DNA of 64,000 nt from Doryteuthis pealeii (GCA_023376005.1 CM042145.1:57832540-57896539), one strand, 5' to 3'. Shown: positions 30,083 through 40,570, counted from the first letter of the stretch. Numbers and translations: made by a program. Notes: generated by a model not told the origin, from the sequence alone.

Positions 30083-30180
30083 TATATGGTTTCAAGTACC
30101 TTATAATAATCCTTATTTAACAATCATATCTTCAAGTAATTATTCTTAATACAAATAATCTACAGTTACATAGCTAAAAA
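30083..30180 (+). repeat. Family J minisatellite
   Basis: TATGGTTTCAAGTACC, ATCCTTATTTAACAATCATA and CTTAATACAAATAATCTACA are typical J phrases. Confidence 0.6.
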
Positions 30181-30199
30181 AGGCAAGAAGCCGGTGATA

Positions 30200-30945
30200 T
30201 CCCACAGAGACTATTACAAATGTGGACTATGTAGATGATCTAGTACTTCTAGTAGAATCACTGCTGCATAGCCAAGAGAGGGCAACAAAAGGTCTCTATG
30301 TGAATTCAGATGAAACAGTTCCTGTATTTTAAATAAGGTGAAGGCATCTCCACACTGGATAGTATGCTCCTAAAATTAGTAAACCAATTCCCATACCCAG
30401 GAAGTAATATCTCATCTACAGAAAGTGATGTCAATGCATGCATAGAAAAGGCATGGACTGCTATAGATAGATTATCTATTATATGGAAATCTGATCTCAC
30501 TGATAAGATAAAGTGAGAATTCTTCCAAGCTGTAGCTGTACTACTGTACAGCTACACCACCTGGATCCTAACAAAGCACTTAGATGAAAAATTAGATAGA
30601 AGCTACACAGGGATGTTGTGCACTGTCTTGAACAAATCTTGGAAGCAGTATCTCACAGTAACGCAGCCGTATGGTCATCTGTCTCCTATTACACAAACTG
30701 TGTGAAATGAACAAGACTTGCTGAACACTACTGGAAAAGCAAGAACTAACTCATAAGGGTCATTCTCCTAAGGACAACCACACATGGACACACCAGTGTA
30801 GGTTGACCAGGAAAAACCTACATCAGTCAATTCTCTGTGGATTCTGGATGCCAGAGGCGATGACCAATAGGTATGGTTAGTGAGAGAATCATGGAAGTTT
30901 TTGTTGACAGCATAACCAGCTGATCATGGCATGAAGTATTCCTAC
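30200..30945 (+). pseudogene. LINE reverse transcriptase C-terminal half
   Basis: Reads VDYVDDLVLLVE around 30222 (the RT catalytic box, usually Y-A-D-D), SLLHSQERATKG and GLYVNSDET. After a frame shift it continues YPGSNISSTESDVNACIEKA, WTAIDRLSIIWKSDL, LYSYTTWILTKHLDEKLDR, MLCTVLNKSWKQYL and HMDTPV. This is the thumb and C-terminal tail of a non-LTR RT; clade (RTE, Jockey or relative) not assigned. Several stops and shifts; 5' truncated. The same family recurs at 43.2, 44.8 and 53.9 kb. Confidence 0.85.
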
Positions 30946-30949
30946 AAAA

Positions 30950-31040
30950 TACTAAGAGTGGACCTGGAAGTAATGAATGAATATTCTACACTTCGCAGAT
31001 CTCTGGAACTAGAGCCTCACCATCAAATGTAGTTTACAGA
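30950..31040 (-). mobile_element. Family C fragment
   Basis: AGAGTGGACCTGGAAGTAATG and GCCTCACCATCAAATGTAG, complement of the family C middle. Confidence 0.5.
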
Positions 31041-32170
31041 TTAAGATTTAAAAAAAAATACTGTCTGGTTTGTATGAAACTAAGATAACATTTATTGCAA
31101 AAATAAATCTTTTATTTTTTATTTTTATTTTTTTTTCAAATTAGAAAATAAAAATGTTCTAAAGGTAGGTGTATTCTGCTAAAGTTGTATTGCTTAATTT
31201 GGGAAAATTTTATAAGAGAAGGATTTTTATCCAATACAGAAATTAGGTTCTATTGTTAAGAGATACTTGATTAATTTTGTATGCATGTAATATAAATGCA
31301 TTTATGTAAATATTAAGTCTGTGTACATCATAAGCAAGCAGACATTTTCTCTGAGCCAAAAATTTCTTTAAATTGGCTGTGACAAAGAATACATTGACTG
31401 AATATCAAAATACCGGATAATCAGAATCCCTACAAATGGACCTTTTTATTTTTATAAAGTTATGGACTCTAAAATAGCATAAAAAACTACTTGTATCACA
31501 GAACCAGACATGTCGGACATTTGTAATTCAATGAGTTGTCTTAGAAAACTAGTATAGTACCAATAAAAATGATTGGACTGTTTCTGCATGGATTGGCACT
31601 TTTACCTACAGTTGATGGGGGGGGGGAGGGGATACACAATTACATTCCACGTGGTATACAACACATGGTCAATATACTAAAGAGGTGGGAGTCTTGTAGG
31701 CATATACATAGGCAAAGTCTCTGTAATAAGTGTCCCAAGGTCTAGATTTGTCTTTTATTTAACTACTTTTTACTTTTATTTTTATTATATTTTTCTATGT
31801 TGCATGTTCTTTCTTGATAATAAAAACGGTATGGTCCATTATTCAGCTGAGGTGACAATACTCATAAGATATAAGAATTTGACAGATAAGCAACACCAGA
31901 TAATCAGGATTTACATTATTGAATTTCCTCTTGGATGATTTGGATGGTATCATTTTTAACCAGAGGATGTTGCTAGATTACGGTGGAACAAATAAGGAAC
32001 AAGAGTATTAATAAAAAAAGAACACTGCTAAAAGATATGAACAGATGGTGATCCTGTTAACTTCTTGTGGAACAGAGGATTGAAGCCACACCATCTTAAT
32101 GATGCTGTTGTGCTTTCAACAGATATTTCCAAAGAATAAGAGAATAAGCAAGAAGGGTCATGTGTTTAAG
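31041..32170. other. AT-rich, nothing recognised
   Basis: Poly-G run near 31618. No convincing frame or family. Confidence 0.4.
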
Positions 32171-32270
32171 AAGGTAGTGGTTTAGCTCAGTTGATAAAGT
32201 ATTCTAGGCATATTTGCTTATAGTTGGCACTGTTGTGGCCACACAATCAAAGTTTGAGCCTGATTGCGCC
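32171..32270 (+). mobile_element. tRNA-like head of another SINE
   Basis: GGTTTAGCTCAGTTGATAAAG matches a tRNA A box and AAAGTTTGAGCCTGA could be a decayed B box. The rest does not match SINE-B. Confidence 0.4.
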
Positions 32271-32424
32271 ATTTGGCTTGCTGACATTACAGTATAAACA
32301 TGGCTATGTTATTAGCAGTATGCACCAAAGAAGTAACCTAATTTCTCTCATTGGAAGTTGTGAGAATAATTTGTTTGCATTTATATGGTTTCATATTAGC
32401 TACTTGAAGCTATTATTATTTATA

Positions 32425-32510
32425 AAGGATTATTATAATAATCCTTTTTATGGTTTCAATTAATTATTCTTAATACAAATAATTTGCACACAGATGATTT
32501 AAAGTATTCA
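32425..32510 (+). repeat. Family J minisatellite
   Basis: ATAATAATCCTTTTTATGGTTTC, CTTAATACAAATAATTTGCA and a CACACAGATGATT phrase. Confidence 0.6.
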
Positions 32511-32529
32511 CATCTAATACTAATAAGAT

Positions 32530-32705
32530 TTAAACAGATCTATAGATGGGACCCTAACAGGTACTACCAATCTGAGTCAGTGGACCTAGCAACAACGGGG
32601 TAACTCCACACTCTGTGGAGTTCCAGAACATGATCACCACTGGATCAACTTTAGTGTCATACCAAAGACACCCTTTTTATGGGGGTTATTACCCTTCTGT
32701 GAGTG
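32530..32705 (-). mobile_element. Family C fragment
   Basis: CTATAGATGGGACCCTAACAG, GGTACTACCAATCTGAGTCAG and TTTAGTGTCATACCAAAGAC. Confidence 0.7.
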
Positions 32706-33109
32706 ATGCAGATAGTGTATTTTAGGATCCACTGACAGGGCATAGTCTAGGTTTTCAGCTTGGTTTTGGTGGTCGCATTTAATACTTAATGAACCCCCAC
32801 TGCATACCAACAATCCTCAGCATGATTTTAGGCCACAGCTGGCCACAGATTCTGACTGCATTTTACCGACTGTTTAAGACATTTTCTATTGAATCCGATT
32901 GTTATTATTCAGAGCTAATCAGATGATAACCTCAGGGAATGAACAATAAAAGAAAAAAAGAATAGAATATTGGAAAACACCTTCTGGCTTGAGATATGCA
33001 GCATCTGCTCACGGACATGAATTTATAATTACACAGTGTTGTGTTTATAACAGCAGTATAAAGTTTTTCTCTTATTGTGAATAACATTCAATGCATAACA
33101 ATTCTATTG
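32706..33109. other. Nothing recognised
   Basis: No repeat family or frame identified. Confidence 0.4.
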
Positions 33110-33111
33110 TA

Positions 33112-33631
33112 TGAGGGCAATCCCAAAGGTAAAGTCTCCAAAATATTTAGAAATCACAGAAACGTTTATTATTTATTGTCAATGATGTTTAGATCATTTT
33201 AAAATTAAAACATGTATCTATTTTTCTATGTAATCAACATTTTGGTTGAATCATTTTTGTATTACCATGTCATAATAGCACACTGCCATGAGATTGAGGA
33301 AATGTTAAAACTTGTGGTCATTGCATGCTCCCTACACTCCTTGCAGATGTTTTTGACATCCATGCACAACTCACCATTCATTTGCATTAAATGGCAATGA
33401 ATTTCTATCAGTATTTTGCATTAAAAAAAACAAATAACTGTGTGAACTTCACACTTGCCAGTGGCATCAATTGGAAGTTCCATCAGAAAAGACTGCCAAG
33501 CCAACTCTGAGTATGGCACTAAGGCGCACACAGGTGCATGCACAACAAACACACCAATGTTATCAATTGCAGCACAAACAGTTTCCTTATATCCCCAGTG
33601 CCTTAAAGACTTACTTTTAGAATTATCCTTG
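33112..33631 (-). mobile_element. Internally deleted mariner element
   Basis: Left end TGAGGGCAATCCCAAAGGTA and right end, read inward, CAAGGATAATTCTAAAAGTA are inverted terminal repeats of mariner type. TA lies on both sides (33110-33111, 33632-33633). The minus-strand interior near the 5' end reads GGCAAGTGTGAAGTTCACAC (start of a mariner transposase helix-turn-helix frame, C-E-V-H). Near the 3' end a broken frame resembles the transposase C-terminus (..VDYIEK stop). The catalytic centre is deleted, so it is non-autonomous. 520 bp against ~1.3 kb for intact mariners. Confidence 0.75.
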
Positions 33632-33659
33632 TATTATCATGTGTGACTGGCAAAGGTAT

Positions 33660-34010
33660 CAGTTATCAATCCTGTTAGAGTAGAATTTCATCTAGTACTA
33701 GCAAAGCTACCCAGCATTGCCCAGGATTCAAAAAGTTAAAAATAAATCTATCTATTTTTATATATAGATTAATAAAAATTATTTTTTGATGTATTTCTTT
33801 TATCATCTTTTATTCTTTTTTGGTTTTAAGTTGATTTATTTTTTTTTCTTCTTGTTTGTATTTTTTCTTTTAATTTTCTTTTTTTTTCTTTTTATTATAT
33901 TTTATCCTTTATTAATTTGTTTTATTTTTTAATCATTTTTTAGAATAATTATTTGTTATATAACTGATTTATACTCTTATTTTTATTTTATTTTGCTTTT
34001 CTTATTGAAA
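33660..34010. repeat. T-rich low-complexity stretch
   Basis: Begins with AGCAAAGCTACCCAGCATTGCCC, a phrase echoed at 61.52 kb, then mostly T with scattered A/G/C. Confidence 0.6.
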
Positions 34011-34159
34011 ATGAAGGGTCAACAGTTTTTTAATCCCCATCTCTGAAAAAAAATAAGTTGTGGATTTTACTGATCTTTGGTCTTTGCTGATCTCATCAAT
34101 TTTCCTTTGTAAAAGGAAGCACACTGTAGATTAAATAGTACAATTAATGTTCTTCTACA

Positions 34160-34215
34160 ATGATGGCTTTGGCATTAAATAACTCATGAAGGTTAATATG
34201 CCATTAAACAAAGAA
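34160..34215 (+). repeat. 3' hairpin module, solo
   Basis: TTTGGCATTAAATAACTCATG then AAGGTTAATATGCCATTAAAC. Arms TGGCAT/ATGCCA keep pairing despite changes. Confidence 0.75.
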
Positions 34216-34399
34216 ACCAAGCCCATTAATCGCAATTGATATTTTATCTTAAAATTCATAAGAATTGCAACTCTGTATGTATTTTTTGGATGAAGCATTT
34301 TAACTTCTGTTATTAATTGCCCTGAAGATGGTTTAACAAACAAAACAATATGTTGGCATATTATCACATAAAAAATACATCCTCTTAATATTTTTTTCA

Positions 34400-34550
34400 T
34401 TTCTCTGAATTTTTGTAGATGAGGCTTGATAATTAATATTATTTGGATTATTCAGGTTACGGAAGAAGGCTGGAGGGCACATTGGCTGAAACATTGTACA
34501 GATAACAATAAAGATGAGGACAATAATCTGAATATACTAATTTTTGTTTC
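34400..34550 (+). mobile_element. SINE-E 3' end in foldback form
   Basis: An antisense SINE-E end (GATGAGGCTTGATAATTAAT) is joined directly to a sense end (GGAAGAAGGCTGGAGGGCAC, TTGGCTGAAACATTGTACAG, AACAATAAAGATGAGGACAA). Confidence 0.7.
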
Positions 34551-34847
34551 ATATTTTTATAATTACAAATCTCTTAAAAAGTTTCATGTCAATGAAACTT
34601 AGTTTCCACTCCTGGAAACAGTGCTGTAAGTCTTTAACTGGCACTATTTTTACTTGGTTCATTAAGACAAGTGTCATATCCTGAACAGTTCACCACAGTT
34701 AATGAACAAATGATGATTATGCAGCTGGGTTTGATTTTTAGGAATAGTCATATATACACAGACCAAGTTTTTATTGGTAGGTAGGTAAGGGGGGAGGAAG
34801 GAAATCTATAAATTTCAAGATTCTGTGGAATTTCTTACTAATAAAAA
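34551..34847. other. Nothing recognised
   Basis: AT-rich; GGTAGGTAGGTAAGG near 34780. Confidence 0.4.
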
Positions 34848-35183
34848 CTATATTTGAATTTGTAGCGAGAGAGAGGACTTACCTTGTGGGGCAAAATGGA
34901 TGTGAACCTGTCTCACTTGCAGGATGAGTGGCAATGAAAAATATGGCTGTCTTGGCACTACAATTTGAATACGTGTGAATTTTAAGCAAAGAGACATGGC
35001 AATAGTAAATCTGCACATATGCAAATTTCTCTCAGATTGCCATACATAAAATGAGAGACAACTGAGAAGGGGGCGAGATGCTTTGAAGCAGTGAATGAAC
35101 GTGGGCGGAGGACTGCTAGGAGATTGTTGCAGTATGAAAAAGTTTGTTGTCGAACTTTGTAGTGGAAGAAAGAAATTGGACAA
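34848..35183 (-). other. Possible exon with consensus splice donor
   Basis: A 111-codon minus frame covers this less AT-rich stretch. It contains CAAGGTAAGT, a perfect consensus 5' splice site, with the junction between 34883 and 34882. No domain is recognisable, and the frame runs past the donor. Confidence 0.2.
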
Positions 35184-35344
35184 ATCAATTTCACAACCCA
35201 GAGAATTTAGTACAAGTTCTCAAATATAGGTCACCCCTCCCCAATGAGGATTGATCAACAGTAATTGATCTTTGGGACCAGTTTCTTAATGGTTATACAA
35301 CAATGAGATGCCCTAGTTGTTTACTAAGCTTTGTTTAATTAAGG

Positions 35345-35450
35345 GCCCCAGAGACAGATACATAGAGGACCCAGAATGAGGGTAAAATTCTCTCTCAGTA
35401 GTATATGATCTGAATGACTAGCTTGTTAACCATTACACTATGACAAGGTA
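35345..35450 (-). mobile_element. Family D unit
   Basis: Reverse complement TCATAGTGTAATGGTTAACA and AGAGAATTTTACCCTCATT. Confidence 0.6.
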
Positions 35451-35451
35451 C

Positions 35452-35515
35452 ACACACACACACACGCACATGCACATGCACACATATACACACATGCACA
35501 AATATACACACAGAT
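35452..35515. repeat. (CA)n microsatellite
   Basis: CA and GCACAT units. Confidence 0.95.
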
Positions 35516-35516
35516 A

Positions 35517-35955
35517 GTGGAGGTGCCCATAGTGTAAGGGTTTTTGTTGTAGGAAACAGACAAGTCTACGTAAGTTCAAATTCTAGATGAGGCTGATAAC
35601 ATTTCACCTAGCTCTAATACACTTGGGAAAGGTATGAGTCTAACTTTTCTCACTCCAGTTTTGTGCAAATAGTACGGTAGATTGGGCTCTTTAACCTTGG
35701 TATTGCCATCAGTCTAGGAGAAGGAAAATTCTGAATTTTAAGCTGTTAAACTCTGCTTAAAAAATAGACCTAGTGTTACATTCTGTCTGTGCAAAGGGGT
35801 TGGGTAAATACATACATACATGCTTAGTTGAGCTCTTTAACCATGGCTAGGTAACCAGTCTAGGAGAAGGAAAACTAAATTCAAACCTGTTTAACTCTGC
35901 TTAAGAAATTGACTTTGTGTTGCATCTTGCTCATGTGGAGAGGTTGGCAAATATA
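35517..35955 (+). mobile_element. SINE-A, partial dimer
   Basis: One full SINE-A (CCATAGTGTAAGGGTTTTTG head) runs to GGTTGGGTAAATACATACAT. A second, head-less SINE-A follows directly (TGCTTAGTTGAGCTCTTTAA, CCATGGCTAGGTAACCAGTC). The same junction occurs at 52.5 kb. Confidence 0.85.
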
Positions 35956-35999
35956 TATACATATATGCATATCCTGCTTGTTTGGAGAGGTTTAGTAAC

Positions 36000-36061
<62 letters not shown>
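36000..36061. repeat. (CA)n(TA)n microsatellite
   Basis: CA then TA units. Confidence 0.95.
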
Positions 36062-36062
<1 letters not shown>

Positions 36063-36384
36063 AAAATAAATTATTTTTTTTATTAATGCATGTTTGGTTA
36101 AAATGAACAGACAAGGCAATACAATATATATGGATAGAAATAGAAGAAAGGATGGGTATGACAGATAGGAGACAACAAAAAAAGAAAAGTGTTGAAAATA
36201 AGAGACAGGTATTATTTTGGGAAGGGTTAATGAAGAAAGAGGCTGAAAATATGACAAATATGACGGAAATAATAAATTAATCTTATTGGGAGTGTGAGTA
36301 GTTAGAGAAAGAAAATAAGTGAAGTTGTGACTTAGTTCATCTTTAAATGTCATCTTTGCTTTATAACAATATAAAGTTATAGTG

Positions 36385-36431
<47 letters not shown>

Positions 36432-36955
36432 TCTTATTGTTTATTTCTTTCCATTGGATGGTAGTTGAAGTTTATTGTGAATCCTGGTGAATTGAGCCAC
36501 TTTATGTTGATCACATGACCAAATCTTTTGAGCAAAATAAGACAATAGAGGATGATGCATTGTCAGATGTAATTAATCTACAAGACCGAGACAAAACAGG
36601 AACATAAGCCGTCTCAATCTGGTTTTAAAATGGATATTATCAAAGAGTTACATTCTTTTATTATTTCTGACTTATTTTTATCATTATTAATTTTGACTAA
36701 TATTTTCTTAGTTTTTAGTTGTTTTAATAACAAATCACCGAGACCATCATTCCATGACAGCAAAGAACAGCACAGACTGAAAATAACAATAAATGATAAA
36801 CCTTTTGTGAAACACAAACTAGTTAAACACACCAGCTGGTCTACCAATTAATGTAGAAAGACCAGTTGATTTGCAGAAACTCAAAATCAAACCTATAAGC
36901 TCATCCCTTATTCTGTTTCTCAGTGCCATATTTATTATTCATTTTTTTTAATACT
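36062..36955. other. AT-rich; (AAT)n; partial duplicate
   Basis: (AAT)n at 36388-36432. The stretch at 36690-36775 (CTAATATTTTCTTAGTTTTTA, AACAAATCACCGAGA) recurs in diverged form at 37808-37928. The 140-codon minus frame near 36.0-36.35 kb starts in unassigned sequence and ends in the microsatellite. Confidence 0.5.
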
Positions 36956-36957
36956 AA

Positions 36958-37025
36958 TATGTTGGCAGAATGGCCTATTGTTGGTATCAGCCAGACATTG
37001 AGGGAGTCCATCCCCTTTTCAGATT
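36958..37025 (-). mobile_element. SINE-B 3' fragment
   Basis: GAATGGCCTATTGTTGGTATC, CAGCCAGACATTGAGGGAG. Confidence 0.65.
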
Positions 37026-37149
37026 ACCCAATAAGTCTTAAGTTTTATACTAGATATTTGACAAGAGTAAATGTTGGAATCAATGTTTCCTTTAAAATTT
37101 CTGTCCAAGGTGAGTTACTTAGGAGCTTTTGTATTATATAAAGTTTTGC

Positions 37150-37325
37150 AGCTTTTTATGAGTTATTATGGTCAAATGGATAGAGACACATAGTCCGACT
37201 GTTATCATGATAGAAAATGGACTTGGTGACTCGAGTTCAAATCCTGAATTAAACTGTTTGCATTTCACTTTTGCACTAATGTCCTGTGGAAAGATATGAA
37301 TTCATCTGTTCTCATCCTGCTGGGA
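37150..37325 (+). mobile_element. SINE-A head and part core
   Basis: CGAGTTCAAATCCTGAATTAA is a clear B box. The A-box region is interrupted by extra sequence. Ends at CATCCTGCTGGGATAAG. Confidence 0.65.
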
Positions 37326-37358
37326 TAAGTCTTAAGTTTGATACTATATACAAGATTG

Positions 37359-37746
37359 AGTTAAATCAAACTTAATGGACCTAATTTCCACCATCATATG
37401 TCAACCCACTGAAAGAAAAAGATACCAAAAATCAGGGAATTAACCAAATTTAATGATATTTTCAGTGTTGAAATAATAATGAATAAAATATATTATAATG
37501 CACCAGTTATTTTATTTAAAAACTTTGAGAATCTATGTTATGCCTCAAAGATATGTGTTTCAAAGTTAACTGACCTGAAAAGGTTTTTAAATAAAATAAC
37601 AGGTGCATTATATCTTTTATTCATTAATATATCAACACTGAAAATTTCATTAAATTCAGTTAATTCCCTGATTTTTGGTATTTTTTTTTCTTTTGGTGGG
37701 TTGACATATGATGGTGGAATTTATGTCCGTTAAGCTCGATTTAACT
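37359..37746. mobile_element. 388-bp palindromic MITE with 8-bp target duplication
   Basis: The two arms, each about 165 bp, are inverted copies: AGTTAAATCAAACTTAATGG and its complement at the far end, CCACCATCATATGTCAACCC, CCAAAAATCAGGGAATTAA, TTATTTTATTTAAAAAC. Flanks caagattg (37351-37358) and aaagattg (37747-37754) match at 7 of 8 bases. No coding sequence. An 8-bp duplication would fit hAT, but the ends are not a typical hAT CAGGG. Confidence 0.8.
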
Positions 37747-38015
37747 AAAGATTGATCTATGAAACTTGACCTTTAAATACGAAAGAACTATTGTTTATTT
37801 TGATCAAAATTAATTTTTACTAATATTTTCTTAGTTTTTATTTTATTTTATTTTATTTTTTTAAATTTTGTTTTTTTTATAACAAATCACTCAGATAATC
37901 ATTGTATGACAACAAGGAACAGCAGAGATTTATTTTTTAGTAGAATATTGGACTGGAAGTAATTAAGCTCATGGTTCAACCTTTGAAGATATTTTCTCTT
38001 TTAAGTATAAATTAT
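37747..38015. other. Diverged duplicate of 36.69 kb and partner of 39.78 kb
   Basis: TACTAATATTTTCTTAGTTT at 37816 repeats the 36.7-kb sequence. ATATTGGACTGGAAGTAATT at 37943 repeats at 39.78 kb. Confidence 0.55.
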
Positions 38016-38019
38016 GAAA

Positions 38020-38160
38020 GACAGGACTCTTTAAACTTGGTGTTACAACTGGCCCAGGGGAGAGAAAACTTTGATTTTATACCAGTTGTAGCCTGCTTAA
38101 AAATAGACCTTGTGTCACATCCTGCCATATGGTGGAGGTGTTGGGTAAATAAATGTTATG
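38020..38160 (+). mobile_element. SINE-A, 5' truncated
   Basis: ACAACTGGCCCAGGGGAGAG, GACCTTGTGTCACATCCTGCC, GTTGGGTAAATAAATG. Confidence 0.75.
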
Positions 38161-38202
38161 GTTAAATATATTAAAAGAAAAAATCTTATCAATTGTTATT
38201 AA

Positions 38203-38560
38203 GGAGACCCATAGTGAAATGGGTATTATCATAGGACAATAGATTTGACAACTCAAGATCAAATCCTAGATGAGGCTGTTTGTATTTCACATGGTGCAAA
38301 TACCCTTGAGAAAAGTATGCATAAGACTATTCTCCATCTAGCTATGGGTACAATAGTAGGAGCAGAGTGGGCTATTTAACCATGGTAGGGTGACCAGTCT
38401 AGGAGAAGGAAAACTCTGAATTCAAACCTGTTAAATTCTGCTTAAGAAATAGACCTTGTTTACTCGTGTAGGTGTGTGTGTGGTAAATATGTGTACTCCA
38501 CTTAAAAATAGACATTGTGTCGCATCCTGCTTGTGGAGGAGATGTTGGGTAAATACTTGC
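38203..38560 (+). mobile_element. SINE-A with duplicated tail
   Basis: Head CCATAGTGAAATGGGTATTA, full core, tail interrupted at ACCTTGTTTACTCGTGTAGG. A second tail copy follows: CCACTTAAAAATAGACATTG and CGCATCCTGCTTGTGG. Confidence 0.8.
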
Positions 38561-38909
38561 TATGGCCAAATGGATAAAAAGAAAAAAAAAGTCTTATTCT
38601 CGTCTATTGTCTTCAAAGCAGGATTCAGAAAAAAACCCAAATCTTTTGGAAATAACAAAACATTTTAATTATAAACCAATTCTGATTCTGATGATTAGAA
38701 ATGTTATTGTGTTGTCTTTTGTAGCCAAGAGAAAGAGTTTCAATAAACATCTTAAACAAATATTCCCTGCCAGACATCATCGGATTACCACTCCTCACAA
38801 ATGCTCACCCACTCACTTCATTTTTCCTCTTTCCACCTTCTGCTCACCAATCATTTCCAGTTATTTCGGATTCTTTTTCTTTTTCGTGACTGATGGTTTC
38901 GTTTCTTTG
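38561..38909. other. Nothing recognised
   Basis: A 117-codon frame (38562-38915) ends in a Phe run and has no domain. Confidence 0.4.
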
Positions 38910-38969
38910 TTTTAATAGCATATCAAGCTTCATGAGTTATTTAATGCCAAAGCCATTCTTATAGAAGAA
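38910..38969 (-). repeat. 3' hairpin module, solo
   Basis: GCATATCAAGCTTCATGAGTT then ATTTAATGCCAAAGCCATTC, complement of the module. Confidence 0.7.
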
Positions 38970-39190
38970 CAGTAAGTAAAGTCGTCGATGTGGCTTAAAG
39001 TCGGTATCAGCTAGACAGCGAGAGAGTCTATCCCCTTTTTTTAATCCCCTAGCACTAGACCGAGGAGATTATTTTAGCATCTGAGGTGGAGTCCTACACC
39101 TAACATCAGCTCGTTACTCTACCACACAATCCCTGTACTACTCATACACTGAGTTGGCAAGGGCCAGTATCGAAATAGGAACCACAAGGT
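38970..39190 (-). mobile_element. SINE-B
   Basis: TAAGTAAAGTCGTCGATGTG tail, CTAGCACTAGACCGAGGAG, GGCCAGTATCGAAATAGGAAC; head lost. Confidence 0.85.
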
Positions 39191-39367
39191 TCCGAGTCTG
39201 ACACTACTGAATTTAACCCATAGCCGGGAGCATGCCTTGATGATGATTATGATGATGAACCAGTACAAGTACTATTATTCAACAGTTTTTTTAGTTTTTT
39301 TTTTAAAGCTATGAGTTATGTTTTCCTTTGGGCATTGGTAATGTCTTTGCTTGACAATCGGAAATCC

Positions 39368-39530
39368 ATTTAATCATAAAATAACCCAACAAGGTTTGAC
39401 ATGCCATAAAATCCAACCAACCTTCCAACCAATATCATCATCATTTTGTTTGGTTTCTTTTTTTTAATGGCATATCAAGTTTTATGAGTTATTTAATGCC
39501 AAAACCATCCTTATAGAAAAACAGTAGTGG
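39368..39530. repeat. Two hairpin modules in opposite orientation
   Basis: Sense copy at 39370-39425 (AACAAGGTTTGACATGCCAT) and antisense copy at 39465-39530 (GGCATATCAAGTTTTATGAG). The latter repeats 38.91 kb with its flank ATCCTTATAGAAAAACAGTA. Confidence 0.7.
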
Positions 39531-39539
39531 TACTATTTA

Positions 39540-39690
39540 ACCCATAGCAAGAGATGAGAGGCGTTCATACCTTTCCCAAGAGTATTAACCGAAAAGTGAA
39601 CATAATAGCATGACTGGAGTTCAAACTCACTTATAATGTGTCTCAGTCCCATACATTACTCACTATACCGTGGGGACTCTTTCTGGTGAC
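39540..39690 (-). mobile_element. SINE-A, antisense 5' half
   Basis: CATACCTTTCCCAAGAGTATT, GACTGGAGTTCAAACTCAC and CACTATACCGTGGGGAC. Confidence 0.7.
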
Positions 39691-39887
39691 CATGTACATT
39701 TTTATGCAATGTGTTGAAGATCTTAAAAGTCTGAAAATTTTGTTAAAAGATGTAACCTCTGATTACAATTTTTTTAATAGTCAGAATATTGGACTGTAGG
39801 TAATTAAGCTCATGGTTCAGTCTTTGAAGATATTTGCTCTGAATTTTTCATCAATTTTCACTTATTTGGTTTGAGTACTAAACACAG

Positions 39888-40160
39888 GGCCAGTTTAGCT
39901 CAGTTTGTAGAGCATCTGCATAGGAATCACAATGTTCCAGGTTTGATACCGGCCCTCACTAACTCAGCACATGATGAGCACACCTTGGGTAATCTGATCT
40001 GTGTAATAAAGTGGGTAGGTATAGTGCTCCACCTCAGCAAAAAAAAAAAATATATATATATAATTTCCCTAATCTAGGACAAGTAAAAAGGGTATAGACT
40101 CACTCGCTGTCGAGCTGATACTGACAACAAACCACTCAGCCAAATTAACTAAACTCTGTA
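39888..40160 (+). mobile_element. SINE-B, sense
   Basis: Head CAGTTTAGCTCAGTTTGTAG with GGTTTGATACCGGCCCTCAC; body interrupted by a poly-A/(TA)n patch at 40039-40061; ends ACTCAGCCAAATTAACT. Confidence 0.85.
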
Positions 40161-40295
40161 CTGACTTCTTTTGATTTATTCCTCTTGGACCTCATTTTAA
40201 AATTATTTATAATCAACCTCATTTATCATTACCATAAAAAGTAATTCGGTACTGAATTTATTAGAACTACTTATTCCCATTTACAAACTCCTTAA

Positions 40296-40507
40296 CTCTT
40301 TGCCTACCTTAAACTGATCACAGTGGCTCTCACACATATCATTTATTTACACTGAAAGAAATCACTGCGGGAACATCCCTGCCGTCTTTTTTTGTTTTGT
40401 CTGTGAACCAACCCTTAGAATGGTACTTGATCTTTTTGCAATATGGAACCATGTAAAAAATACCAAGAACATTTGGTACAGCCATGGAGGAAATTTGCTA
40501 GCAAAGA
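40296..40507. mobile_element. piggyBac-like MITE
   Basis: TTAA (40292-40295) precedes CTCTTTGCCTACC. The right end is the complement GCAAAGAG followed by TTAG (40508-40511), a one-base change from TTAA. The CTCTTTGC ends resemble piggyBac CCCTTTGC ends. About 212 bp, no coding sequence. The short ends leave room for chance. Confidence 0.5.
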
Positions 40508-40517
40508 GTTAGGGGGA

Positions 40518-40570
40518 AGTTGGTTGGTATATCAACCCTTGTTGGGTTATCTAATGTCAAAGTCATTTAA
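40518..40570 (-). repeat. 3' hairpin module, solo
   Basis: TTGGTTGGTATATCAACCCT then TGTTGGGTTATCTAATGTCA. Confidence 0.65.

Noticed and set aside
35931..36353. 140-codon minus-strand frame
   Set aside because: Half is microsatellite; the rest is Leu/Ser/Phe-rich sequence from A/G-rich DNA with no domain.
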